From contig CATQJL010000305.1 of assembly GCA_958299035.1 (NCBI GenBank), forward strand, positions 75,360,792 through 75,424,791: a stretch of DNA of 64,000 nucleotides, in the 5' to 3' direction. This stretch comes from Cylicocyclus nassatus (taxonomy: Eukaryota > Nematoda > Chromadorea > Rhabditida > Strongylidae). A program made the position numbers and the translations under genes. A model generated the notes under the pieces. That model made no database searches and was not told the DNA's origin. It saw only the letters and a program-made list of their open reading frames with translations. The number at the start of each line of letters is the position of its first letter. Position 1 is the stretch's first letter. This document shows positions 46,536-64,000 of the stretch, piece after piece.

Positions 46536-49500
46536 ATGGGTTACGATAGTCCAGCAAGGGGTAGGGGATCCACCTCTGGAGGTTTGTTACTAGCATTTTT
46601 CGTCATCTAAAACCTAATTTGATTCTTCAGGATTCCGTGGAGGTTTTCGTGGTGGGGATAGAGGAAAGTCACCAAACTTTAGAGGAGGAGGAGATAGAGG
46701 TGTGAGATCAAACCTTATAAAACTTGTGATCGGCAAAAAAATAAATAGTCTGCTAAACTTAGCATGGTCATCAGCTCTGAGTACATTACTTGCGCTTTGT
46801 TTAGGCTCCCTTCAAACATTATCTTCTTAGGTCGTGGTGGCAGAGGAGGTCAGAGAGGAGGTTTTAACTCCCCAGCTAACCGCGGCAGAGGTGGCTTTGG
46901 ATCTCCGGCAGAGAGAGGAGGCCAGAGAGGTGGGTTTAGGCAGTTTGGATCACCAGATCGTGGAAGAGGTTTGTCGAGGAGTGGGGCCAGGAACTGTCCG
47001 CGAAGAGTCTTATCATCTTATTTCAGATGGTGGAGGAGGATATCGAGGTCGTGGAGGATTTAGTCCTAATAGAGGAAATTTTTCCCCAAGTCATCGCGGC
47101 GGTCGTGGATCTTTCACTCCTCGTGGAAACAGTTCACCGGGATTCAGAGGTGGCAGGGGTGGACATGGCTCATTTAGTGAAAGAAGAAAGCCATCCGATA
47201 ATGACAGACAAGAAGGCGGTCGATGTGAGTCCTGCTCAGCTTTGTTTGCTGTAAAATAGTGTGCGTTGTGGACGATGTTGAAGTTTTGCAGACAAGAAGA
47301 ATTTCTCTGCTCCCAATACTCCAGCTGGTTCGAAAGGAAAGCCCAAGAAGGTCTGTCCTTACTTCATTGAATCCATTTCTTTGCGCACGCGCTGTAGCTT
47401 CTTTGAGACTTTAGTGCTAGAGCTGCTATCACAAATTGAGAAATTGGGCATTATCTATCTTTTAGGTGATGGCTGATTTTAGAGATACCTTTTCGTACCT
47501 TTTGCAGTGCAAAATGTCTCAATCAGATTGATAATCATCTATGCGAAATCATTGCGAACTAGCACATATTGCTCGTTCAGAGTCTTTTCGCTTGTCTCGA
47601 TAAACATAAGAGTAGATACGAGAACGAAAAGATACGGCCTTTTGTCCTTGACAGTCTCTGGGGCTGTTAAATAGTAGTCGCGACAAATTGTGAAAAAGTA
47701 GATAGAATCACATCTTGTTTGCGTAATTGACTGTAAACCTTACGCTCACCTATACCTCTGTGAAAATCGGCACGAGCAACCACCTCGTTATTTTTTTCGT
47801 TTTTCAGTGTTTTTTGTGCAGGAAAGCTTGTTAGGGTTGAGGTTTCTAATATGAATTTTTAGTTTGAAGAAGAGGAGGAAGATGAGGATGAAGAAGAGGT
47901 TGCTAACGTCAGTGCCTTGAAGGAGAAAAAGAAGGCGCATGGAAAACCTTCGAAGGTATTGGTCCTTTACTTTTCTATTCTCTACTTATATCATTCAGCA
48001 CATTGAAGCTTCTGAGAGCTCATTTGTGTGGATTCATAGGTCCACATCCATATCTTCTTCATATCATTTTCAGGATGTTCCTAATGCTGGAGACAGGATG
48101 TAATGTATCATTTCCAGGTTGTTCCCGATGATGAAGATGAAAATGAAGAGGAGGAAGATGAGGATGAGGAGGAGATGGATGAGGATGAAGAAGATGAGGA
48201 GGAGGATGAGGAAGAGGCAGGAGGTGATAATCTGTTTCTGTACATCTGCTTGTCTGTGATGTGTCAAAGTTGCACTTTCAGTTTCCACCAAAAGTGCTGC
48301 AAAGAAACAGGTTACTACTTTGAAAAAACCGGAAACGTTGAAGAAACCAGCTGTGCCAGAAGATTCTGATGAAGAAGAGGACGAAGAAGATGAAGATGAA
48401 GAAGAAGACGAAGACGAAGAAGAAGATGATGATGGTATGCACAGTATTGCTTAATTTTGTCTGAACGATAGATGCAATCGACACAGCCATTGTGCTTCTA
48501 CTTAATTTGCTTATTTCAGAGCCGGTAGCAGCAGCTTCGAAAAACAAAGCTGGAGCAGCAGCCGCCAAGAACAAAGCTGGAGCAGCAGCCTCGAAGGACA
48601 AAGCTGAAGCAGCAGCCTCGAAGAACAACGCTATAGCTGCGCAGAAATCTGTAATCGCAAAGAAGGTTACAGCAAATGAAGAATCTGATGAAGATGAGGA
48701 TGAAGATGAAGATGAAGAAGTCGACGAGGATGAGGAGGAAAGTGACGACGAGGAAGCTGCGCCTGCAAAGAAAGGTAATTTTTTTTAGAGTTGTGTGAAC
48801 ATAACGCTTTTTTGATGGACTGAAGCGAACAAATCTTGCATTAAGATTTGATGTAACTCATAACCTGTATTACAGCAACATTATTCACACTTTAACCCAC
48901 GCTAAACACGATATGCTTTAATTTAGCGACGCTTCCAAGAGGTGTTGGTACTTCTATGGCTAAGACTTCGGCAGCACCAGAAGAAGAAGAAGAGGATGAG
49001 GATGAAGAGGATGACGAGGAAGAGGTTAGTCGTATAGTATGTCTTTTGTTTGATCCAATCCTCAACTCATATCTTCAAGGATGAAGAAGAGGATGAAGAA
49101 AGTTTGGAAGATGAGGAGCAAACTGAACCTATCATAAAAACACCAGCGCAGAAACCTAAGCAAAAGGAGCTCAAAAGTGCGTTGAAGAGCGATAAAGGAT
49201 CTGACGCAAAGAAGAAGGTTGACGTGTCGGCTGCACCAACCCCAACCACTTCCTCAAAGAAGATTCCACCGACGCCGCATCCGCAGAAGAAAGGAGTGAA
49301 GGACACTCCAAAGGCAACATTAAACTTTGATGATGACAGTAGCGATGACGACGAGGAAGAAGATGAAGAAATGGAAGTAGATGAAGACGAAGAGGAAGTT
49401 GCAGAAGAAGGTGAAGAGGGCGAAGATGAAGAAGAAGACGAGGAGGAAGATGAAGATGAAGAGGAGGAAGAGGTATGTTGATGTTGGTTTTCTACTCACA

Positions 49501-51901
49501 TACATAGTCTCAATTATCATTCATGCAACATCGCGGTATCAAATCCATAAGCGATTGCTTCTCGGCTTCTGCATTTCAATTGGCTGTTAGTACTTACAGT
49601 AGTCTCACTATTGTCATATCTTACCCTATATGAACCGTCCGAGTGATCATAGCGGCTAAGTGCAAGGCCGTGCAAGTTTAGATATAGATATCTTCTTCGC
49701 TGGTGTGTTATTTTGACACTGAAGAATATAAGAAGTCTTCTAAACTAATTGATATTTTTGTTTGCAGGAAGAGACACCTCAAAAGGTCACGCCTTCAGCA
49801 CAAGCGAAGAAAGAAAAACTTGCTTCTGCAAAACAAACTAAACCCGCTATTACCAACCAAGCTAACGCGAAACAAGCTAAACCTGCTGTTCAAAACCAAG
49901 CTAATGATGTGAAGGTGAAATGTCAGAGAGTGAGTTGCTGGAGAGGTCTAAATTTTTGTCTATAGGTAGCAAACCAAGGAGTCAAGCGGAAAGCTGATGT
50001 AGATGGTACTCATGCTGCAAAACATTTGAAGGTGATTTTTATGATTATCGGAGCCATTTCAGTCAAATCCGCCATATTGCCCGCTTTCAAGATTATTGAA
50101 GCTGCGCTCAATGTATCAGAATTTCAGCTTGATGAACATGCCATTGTTGACGAAGAAAACAAGCGGCGGCAGGAACGTGATGAACGTTCTCTATTCATCA
50201 AAGGTTTTCCCAAAAACACAAAGGTTCGATGTTATCGCTTTCATCACTGGTTGAATACTAGTAGAAAAGCGATTGTTTTCCTTTGTTATGCCATCCACAA
50301 GTTCTTTGCCCTTTTTAGACTAAAGATCTCGAAGGACTTCACGCCGATATTGAGACAGTACGACATAACAGAGGATCATCTTTTGCTTGGATTGTATTTA
50401 GAACAGAATCATCTTGTAAAAAGGTCCGCTTGGGTTTTTATGCAATTTCCTTTTTTGATGTTCACTTTATAGGCGCATAGTATGCTATCAGCTCACAAAA
50501 TGGGAGGCAAGCCTCTTTTTGTTGACTTTTGTGGCTCTAAATCTGCTAAAGCAAAAGCAGCGGAACACGGTAAGTTATACTGAATAAGTTTTCCTAATGT
50601 TCTTTTTCTTTCTGGTGCAAAGAGGTGAGAACTCATATTTTGTTTTTGTAATGGTTATGGTCGAATAGCTTACTAATGTGGAAGCAAGAGCATAAGAATA
50701 TTGAAATATTAGCTCAGAACGATTTTTTATGAGATTGGCATCATACTATGTTTAATCATTGCCTTATTTTCTCCTACTATCGTGGCAAAATGTGGGAGAA
50801 CATCTTTGATCTGTATAAGTTTTTCTTCGGTGTGGAAGTAATTTTCTTTTATCGCGAATTTGTAGGAATAAGAATGTAAAAATTGCCTTCACTTGATTAT
50901 TTTGTACCTGAAGTTATAAAGTCGATTTTAAAGGAACTGCTGCAAATTTTTTCATTTTTAAGGTTGGTTTCAAACCAACCGCTGCAAATGTTTTCATCTT
51001 GCGTGATACCAGAGTCTAAATTATTTTCTCTGTTGAAATTTGATTTCGGCAACTATTATATGAAGGCATTCAGCTCAAAAACCGATAAACCCCCTTGAAC
51101 TGTTCATCAATGGAGTGCCTGCCAGCGTAACCAAAGACGATATCAAGAATATTTTCCGAGCTGCTGTTTCAATCAACATTCCTAACGCACGACCTCATGA
51201 GTTGAAGTATGTATTCCAAACATTTTTTTTTTTAAATCTTTACCAAGTTCCCATTTTTAGACGCGCATTTGTTCTGTTTTCTACCGAGGATGATGCAAAA
51301 TCAGCATTTGACAAAGGCAAAGGACTTAAGCTCGCCGGAAGATCTGTTGAAGTATTTTATGCCCGAATTCGCCAAAACCCTCAGGAGCATGCAACCGTAA
51401 AAGCGAAGCAGGTAAAAGAAGCGATATGCATCTTATGTTTTTTTTTCTGAAGTCGAATACAATACTCTGCAGAATGCAGCGGATGCGAAGACAAATGCCA
51501 CAAGTGTAAAAAAACTAGCTAAGCCAGCAAAAATGGAGCAAGGCGATAGTGAAGACGATAGTGATGAGGAGGAAATTGAATCGAGCGATGAAGGTATCGA
51601 GGAAGTGAACGGAAAGCTAACTAACAAAGCTGCGCCAAATAAGGTATTCTTTCTTCTTTGCAAACTTTTTGTGCAGGTTTTGCTTTGTTCTCTTTTTTGC
51701 AGTCGTTACCTTATTCAAGGGGAATTCGTTTTTGTATGCATTACCTAAATGAAAAAAGAACAACAGTACCATTACCGTGTACGATTTGAGTCATATCATT
51801 TTGTATTTTAGAAACCGCAACTAGCTGAATCAGATGAAGATGACGATGATGAAGAAGAGGATGAAGACGAAGACGAAGAGGAGGATGAAGATGACGAGTA
51901 G
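46536..51901 (+). CDS. nucl-1: nucleolin-like protein: N-terminal RGG, acidic tracts, two RRMs
   Basis: Twenty exons start at 46536, 46631, 46831, 47027, 47292, 47863, 48118, 48282, 48520, 48927, 49080, 49768, 49966, 50128, 50319, 50473, 51074, 51261, 51473, 51812. They end at 46581, 46699, 46968, 47224, 47350, 47955, 48223, 48434, 48774, 49024, 49472, 49914, 50031, 50223, 50423, 50569, 51206, 51411, 51643, 51901. All phases agree, giving 887 residues. Residues 1-150 are RGG/FRGG repeats. About 170-590 alternate long Asp/Glu tracts with Lys/Ala linkers. RRM1 (about 628-703) has LFIKGFP and SSFAWIVF; RRM2 (about 716-786) has LFINGVP and RAFVLF. The tail is acidic. Nucleolin acts in rDNA transcription and pre-rRNA processing in the nucleolus. 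Vertebrate nucleolin has its RGG at the C-terminus; the N-terminal placement matches what I recall of nematode NUCL-1. Confidence 0.88.
48537..48644 (+). repeat. four 27-bp coding repeats in nucleolin-like exon 9
   Basis: The exon encodes SKNKAGAAA, AKNKAGAAA, SKDKAEAAA and SKNNAIAAQ in tandem, a nine-residue basic/alanine unit resembling linker-histone-like motifs in nucleolin N-terminal regions. Confidence 0.85.
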
Positions 51902-53707
51902 CTTTCTTTCTCGTGCATTGTGTTATAGCTGTTACCGCCTTGTCCACATGTATCTGTTTTGTCCCCTTGTTGTTTCACCCTAGCGCCACTGTAGTAGAGA
52001 CTCTAACTGTTACACCCTTCTCATCTTTACGATGTTGTTGTTATTGTTGAAGATTATGTAAGATTGTTGACAGTTGATTTTTCCAAAATATTCGAAAATA
52101 TAAGTGAAGTCTAACCTTGTTTTAGTTCTGTTCAAAAAATTCCCATCACTTAACATGGAAATCACAGATCGCACAGCGAGTATCTGACACAAGTGGTCTC
52201 AAGTAATAGGGTGATTTAAAGTAACAGAGCTTTTCAGAAACAACCAATTTTCTTTGGAGAAAAAGTCAACTGGATGCTCAAGTTTTGGCAGATTTTAGTA
52301 CATACGAAAACATCGTAGTGGTCAAGGGCACTGTCGCAGGCGTTATTTATATGAATGCTTGAAATTAAGGCATGATACTGTAAATATTAGGTTGATGGAA
52401 AAATAATGGGCGTTTTGCGACTTTTCATTTTGATGTGCTATAACTTTTTGAAAAATTCACATTTTGAATGTGGTAAAGACCATCAAGAGCAGCAAGCCTC
52501 TTGCAATACAGCACACATTCATTTGTGCTCACATCGCAAACGGGCAGAAAAATATGGACCAAGAAACAAAGGAGATTTTTTTTAAATCCTTGTTTTTGAC
52601 GACTCATAACTTACTTAAAGTTTGTTATCGTAAGAGATAAGTGGCCCATGTAGCCGCAAGCCAATAGTACAAAATACGATGAGAAGGATTTGGAGAAAAA
52701 AATTTTGCGAGGAGGAGAAAAACTAAATTTCAAAATTGTCAATGTTTTATTTTCAGTATGCCTCAAAGTCCCGAATACAGAGTTTTCTGATTTTCTGCGT
52801 GCTGAACAGCTAGATGTTTTTGCAAAAACTACTAAAACTATGCACTAGTCTTAACAGACTTGAGCAAAGCTTTGGCTATGAACTTTTCAAAAGAAATTTA
52901 TGGGTCATAAAATGACAGCAACGGCTACCCATGTTGAGGCGCCGATATCTTAGTCTGGATAACTTCAGAAAATACAGTTGAGTAGGCATGGTGTAGACAA
53001 TTTCTATTAGGTAAAATAGCTGAATTTCCGAAGAAGCGCCATACGCGCTTGTATTCTGGCCAGAAAAGTGAGCAATAAAATTTTGAATTTGGATGCAGTT
53101 ATTTAGAGCTCAATAACTTTACAACAGATGAGGGTAGAAGCCCGCTTTAACCACTATTAGATAAAGCATGAAAATAGTTTCTTACAATTAGTGGAATGCT
53201 ACATATATCTCAAAGAAGAAATTCTGATTAAAGATAAGTTGCTCTGTAAAAGGCTTGGAAAATCGGCCATTATTTATGCATCAATTCAATAAATTTTAGT
53301 ACGTCTTTCCCTGCTTATGCAACTTCCTCATTTTTTCTTCATTCTAATATGGGCAGAAATATGTTTTTAGATGGAATTCTGGGATTGTGAAAATAAATTA
53401 AAGTGCCCACTACCTTTGAATGAGCCTAAAAGGTCCCCTAGGCGGTCATTCCTTCACTCTTTGATCCTCCTCTAGTATTGTAAAAAATGCTACGCTCTAG
53501 TCTCCCAGCCTCTGTACTGTTATAGCTCTATTTGGAGCTGCTAAGCAAAAACTGAAGTTTTTTATTATTGATCACGGGACAACCTTGCCCAACATTAATC
53601 CTGATCATTAGGAAAATACATTTGGAAAAACACCGATCTTATCAAGTACAATTGTTCTCTTCGCGTACAATTTGCTAGTTCTTGACTCCGAGTCGCCCAA
53701 GTAGAAG

Positions 53708-53796
53708 GGCGTAGTAGCGTACGCCCCAAATCTTTATGCACGCGTGCGTACGGCACGTACATTGCGTACTTTGCGTACGCCGCGTAGGTCGCGCAG
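53708..53796. repeat. cluster of GCGTACG-type motifs
   Basis: GTAC flanked by GC-rich bases occurs five times in under 70 bases (AGCGTACGCC, TGCGTACGGC, CACGTACATT, TGCGTACTTT, TGCGTACGCC) in an otherwise AT-rich region. Confidence 0.6.
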
Positions 53797-54339
53797 TCTG
53801 ACTTCAGTGATCTATTGGAAAGAGTAAAGGTAGAAGTTTAGAAAAAAAATAATAGAAATCTGGTTGCATCGGTTCTGATTGAGCGAGTAATGAGTTACTG
53901 TGTGCTTGTTCATCATATTAAGAGTGTCTCTTTCAACAATAAACAACTCTTTCTGCCATATTTTTATGAATACTTTCTGGTATCTCTTTCTTGCTTAGTC
54001 TGTATGATTGGCTAATCAGTGTGGGTCTACGGCTTCGTGTTAATTTTTTATCAGTGTATCTCCGCAAACTCCTCTGTTCTAAGTCTGAAGTCTGACTGCT
54101 TTTTTTATTTTGTGTTCCCAAAACTTTTGTCTTTTCTTCCTTATGGCGCACCTTAAGTGTATTCATAAATAAATAAAATAAAACAAATATCCTGCGAAAG
54201 AAAAAAATCATGTTTTAACAGCTATACTTCTGTTATTAATAGACCGTGTAGAGCCTTACGGCAGCTTCCTGATCTACTCGTTCGTGAACGTTTCTGCTTC
54301 TAGCAACTTCTGCCCACTTACGGTAATGGCATCCCCTCG

Positions 54340-54490
54340 TACAGAGGTTTTCGTACTTGAGTGTGCCTATTGGCGTTCCACAGATACCTACGCCAAAACA
54401 GCACTTCACTACAAATGATTTCCAAGTACGACTCTAACAAGAGGCTCTCGTACCCGTTTGTGCTTATCGGTCTCCCACAGAGACCAGAAA
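54340..54490. repeat. imperfect duplicated block of about 45 bases
   Basis: AGAGGTTTTCGTACTTGAGT..CCTATTGGCGTTCCACAGA near 54340 recurs about 100 bases later as AGAGGCTCTCGTACCCGTTT..CTTATCGGTCTCCCACAGA. A minus-strand frame (54318-54698) crosses it, but no known domain is seen. Confidence 0.5.
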
Positions 54491-55351
54491 GACGAGCACA
54501 ATGACTTAGTACAATAGTACCCGACCAGAATAAAGGCAAAACCTCCTCAACAAAGAAATTTTGCAAAAAACATGTTAGACCCATAACCAACGACAGATTC
54601 TGTGTTTCTGTAGTGAAAGACTTGTTCGGCTTCCATGTAAAAAAAGAAAAGATAAGGCGTATTCGCAGACCAGATTGTAGGACGAGTTGCTGGAACAAGA
54701 ATATTTCAGCGAATTAAAGAGAAGAAAGCATTAAACACTGCCACCATGGCAGACTGACGAGCCATGTGCAAGTAAGAGGAATGAAAAAAGGAAAGATAGA
54801 GGCAAAATCCTATTGTGGCCGCCGCTCTCTGTTTTTGAAACTAATCACTAACAAAGCAATTAACAAAGCGAAGATCATAATAGCCGATAGTGATCAATAA
54901 CAAATCAAATTGCTCCTCAAGTTGCTCACAAGTCTAATAAATCTGTTTTTAGTTGTCGGATGGACTAGGTTGAACTCTTTCTCTGTTAGAGTTCTGTTAA
55001 GTGATGAAAGTGATGAGTCCATGTTGATGGTAAACCACCATGGTTGATGGTAAACCACCGTCTACATCATGCTCCGTTATTTTGAGCAATACGGCGAACT
55101 ACAAGTTTCTTAAATGCCTGAGGTCAAAGCTACTAATGTGTTAGAATTTTCTCAAATTGGTACAATATCTAACAAAGTGATTGAGTAAAATTGTTGCTGA
55201 TAAATCACTACCGTTCTTTTGCAGCAGTTGATGTGATTCTTTTGCCTTGACCTATTGTGAACATCGTTCTTATCAACTGTAGAAGTGTGGTCTGCAGGTG
55301 TCGAGTTCTAACCAATTTGTGTTACTAAAATGGCACACCTTGAGTGCATAT

Positions 55352-55397
55352 AATAAATAAGTAAATAAATAAATAAGTGAATAAATAAATAAATAAC
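55352..55397. repeat. TAAA microsatellite
   Basis: Imperfect AAATAAATAAAT run with occasional G. Confidence 0.9.
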
Positions 55398-57394
55398 TAA
55401 GTTGTTTCAAATATAATGGTGGCAGGAACGTAGCCTTTGTTGACTGAAAGGCCACTTATTATGTGTATACACCACTCGCTGAGATTTTTTACAACAAATG
55501 CAACACATCACATCAGGTTTTCAGGTTATCCCGAATTTCGGTCACTCATACTGCGTCATCGTCACTGAGAAAAAACGTATTTCCGATGGGACGCTCGAGA
55601 AAAGATCGGCACAGCCGTTGTTTACGGTCGCTTCTTTCAGTGTTATTCGGGACTAGTTCGCGTAGATGTTCCAGTTCGGATCGTTTCCTCATTTTCGCCG
55701 ACCGTGTTTGTGCAACGAAAAGAGCAGTGTTTTAATGATGGTTAGCCTTTCCTTAGATTTTTATAAGAGCTGAAGAAAATGTGGACATATCATAGGTTAG
55801 AGGTAGTAAAACTACTACGGACGTTACTGTGGACCAAGCTTAGTCGCTTACCACTATTAGATTTGGTAGATATTTAAAGAATGTTCCCCAAAACTATGTG
55901 AACAACAATATACATGATATCTAAGATTAAACCTACAGAGTGAAATATTTGAGAATAATCGGAATAATTCAAAGTGAAACTGCGCAAAAACCTGATTTCT
56001 AGATTGGTGGGTTCACTCGAATTCAGCTCAGTGCAATGCAATGTCCTTTCCCAATCCGCGAACTACAGAAATCTGTTCTGAGGAATAAGGCAGAAAAGAA
56101 AAGCTTGCAAAACTGCAATATAAACAGACATTTGGTCCAGAAAAGCCTATAAACCGCCATATTAACTTCCGGTTTGCTTCTAAGAATAACGTCAAAGATC
56201 GTTTTGCTGGCAATGAGAGGACATGGGCCCCATTTTCATATAAATACAGTTTTTATATCAGCATCCATAGTTATCTTCTTGAAAGGTCTTTCTCGTTTGC
56301 CATACTGCCTGAATCAAATAGGGATTACAAATAGCCCTCTCACATAGTTGAGCAAAACAATTTTTTTGTCTTTTTTCTCAAAAAAAACCTTTAGACGAGA
56401 TTCTATTTCTTCCAGAAATTCATAACCATATGTAATTTAGAGTCAGAAGTTTTCTTTTCAGAAGTTGTCAAAAAGGGAGACGGTCAAGAGGCGAATTTTT
56501 CTGGCTGTCACCAACTCAAAACTCCATTTTAATTCTATGCAAATCTTTGAGTAAGAACAAAGTGTATTGGCTTAATAACTGTGTGAAGTAGCCATTTGCT
56601 GTGTTGCTGAGTTTGGCGACTTTTACTGGAAAACTAGCCGAAATATACAATGTTGCTATTAATTGCATTTTCATAGGTTTTTTATCTTCAACACGTGTTG
56701 AATTGTTTCAAAAGTGAAAAGACTGAACAATTCAAGCAATATCTAATATATCTTATTCAAATATTTAACTACTCCGAGAGCATTATAAAACAAATGTGTG
56801 CTATTTGGTGGCCATCTGGAGTATTCGATAAATCTATTCGCATTCTTCGAAATGTCGAGAGCGATTGGAACACCTATATCCGATGCGATTGCGTAGTTGT
56901 TGTTAAGCATGTTTGATCGGAAACTCGAGTCCAACTAGTTTTGCATTGTTGCGTATTTGCCGTATACGAGCACTTCATTTTTTACTTCTAGTGCGTTTAT
57001 ATTTATGTGTTTGAGGACATTTCTGGCTCACGTAGTTGTTATAGATAGAGATACGGAGATAGAGAAAACTGTTTTCAATAATGAAAAAATGGGAGAAGTA
57101 CATTTCCTTATAAGAAATGGACTTTTCGCAAAGTACATTTTCCATAAGAGAAAGTACAGTCAGCTCAGTTTGTCAGCCGAGTCTTGTTTCCATTCGTTCG
57201 AGAACCGCCTTCAGCTACGCTCACTGGTTTCGCGGAGCCGCGGCACCCGTGGCTCCCTTTGCTCTCGTCCGGACGAATTTATTCCGAGCAGCTACTCGGC
57301 TATTCTTTCAGAATCAATTCTAGTCGACACTATCCGATTCACTGCTATTTATTATTATTCACCTTTATTTGGCACCAAGGAGAATGTCGAAAAG

Positions 57395-63523
<6,129 letters not shown>

Positions 63524-63732
63524 GTACATCTGAATTCATGAATGAATCCGTGAATTTTTGGAATCGGTGTTGACGGTCGTGGTAGCACTTTTCGGGTAAA
63601 ATGTCTTATCATCGACTCATTGCTAGTCTCGATTTTTTGTAACATCTTGCGCCTTATTTTTTAAAGTCTTTGTTGATTTGTTGTCTTGTTTGCTATGCAA
63701 TGATTGATTGAATCGAGACCTTTTATAGAGAA

Positions 63733-63738
63733 AATAAA
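63733..63738 (+). terminator. poly(A) signal AATAAA of the astacin gene
   Basis: AATAAA lies about 210 bases after the stop codon. Confidence 0.6.
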
Positions 63739-64000
63739 TATTCGAACTTGTATTGAGTCATTCGCCTCATTGCTCGTCCAACTATTTTTGTCATATATTT
63801 TTGTAGTCCTCAAAGAGTGCAATGTGAAATGTAACCTGTTGAGGATGCGAATGATTGGCATCATACGCAGAACTTTCACTTTGTATGTGCAGAATGGAGA
63901 TTATCAGAGATAAGCCTCTGGCGTTACAGAACCTCTGATTCATGCATGAAAAGAGCTGTTAAAGAACGCACACACTCAGAAAGATGTCATAGTTCTAGAC
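63739..64000. other. no gene recognised
   Basis: The short end of the window downstream of the astacin gene shows no exon or repeat I can name. Confidence 0.4.

Larger units (their letters stand above)
51902..57394. other. 5.5 kb without a recognisable gene
   Basis: I find no exon chain here. Landmarks are a GTAC-rich cluster (53708-53796), a partly duplicated block near 54340-54490, and a TAAA microsatellite (55352-55397). The last few hundred bases before 57395 presumably hold the astacin promoter. Frames such as 56957-57619 merely overlap the first astacin exon. Confidence 0.4.

Noticed and set aside
47863..49472. Acidic low-complexity exons considered as possible simple repeats rather than coding.
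   Set aside because: All exons keep frame across good GT-AG borders and connect RGG and RRM parts of a nucleolin-like protein.
54318..54698. 126-codon minus-strand frame with an internal duplicated block.
   Set aside because: No known family, no start or splice context; the duplication itself is listed as a repeat.

Overview
The window looks like nuclear DNA of a clade V (strongylid-type) parasitic nematode. Evidence: many short-exon genes with small introns, strong T-rich-CAG acceptors placed just before start codons as in spliced-leader trans-splicing, hookworm-like repeats and RTE-type retrotransposon relics, and an order of single-copy genes that I recall from the C. elegans chromosome IV K07H8 neighbourhood. 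Species cannot be fixed from the sequence alone.

Layout. Positions 1-25.9 kb are gene-poor. They hold foldback/MITE-like elements, microsatellites, two decayed RTE reverse-transcriptase fragments (6.4-7.0 kb on +, 23.4-24.9 kb on -) and a GC-rich composite repeat at 16.8-18.2 kb that carries two spliced-leader-1-like stretches. A small two-exon gene for a nearly pure RS peptide lies at 25.95-26.31 kb (-). SEC13 (nuclear pore/COPII/GATOR beta-propeller) is at 28.3-30.7 kb (+).

Convergent with SEC13 is a run of four minus-strand genes read from 45.07 down to 30.85 kb: NAA10/daf-31 (N-terminal acetyltransferase), an SLC41/MgtE-type magnesium transporter, tubulin cofactor E, and a cyclin-Q-like protein. 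Each has a spliced-leader-type acceptor 4-33 bases before its ATG, so the run may be an operon or a remnant of one. The largest gap (35.6-38.9 kb) contains GC-rich inverted repeats that bracket a small plus-strand spliced unit. NAA10 intron 1 holds an 869-bp palindromic element with TAA target duplications.

Head to head with NAA10 is a 20-exon nucleolin-like gene (46.5-51.9 kb, +) whose RGG domain is N-terminal, followed by acidic tracts and two RRMs. After 5.5 kb without a recognisable gene comes a complete secreted astacin protease with a C-terminal ShKT domain (57.4-63.5 kb, +).

Exon joins were built by hand from reading frame, GT-AG borders and family similarity. They are internally phase-consistent, but no transcript evidence was available. 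The genes are housekeeping functions (secretion/nuclear pore, tubulin folding, Mg2+ transport, protein acetylation, ribosome biogenesis) next to one secreted protease; they do not form one pathway.
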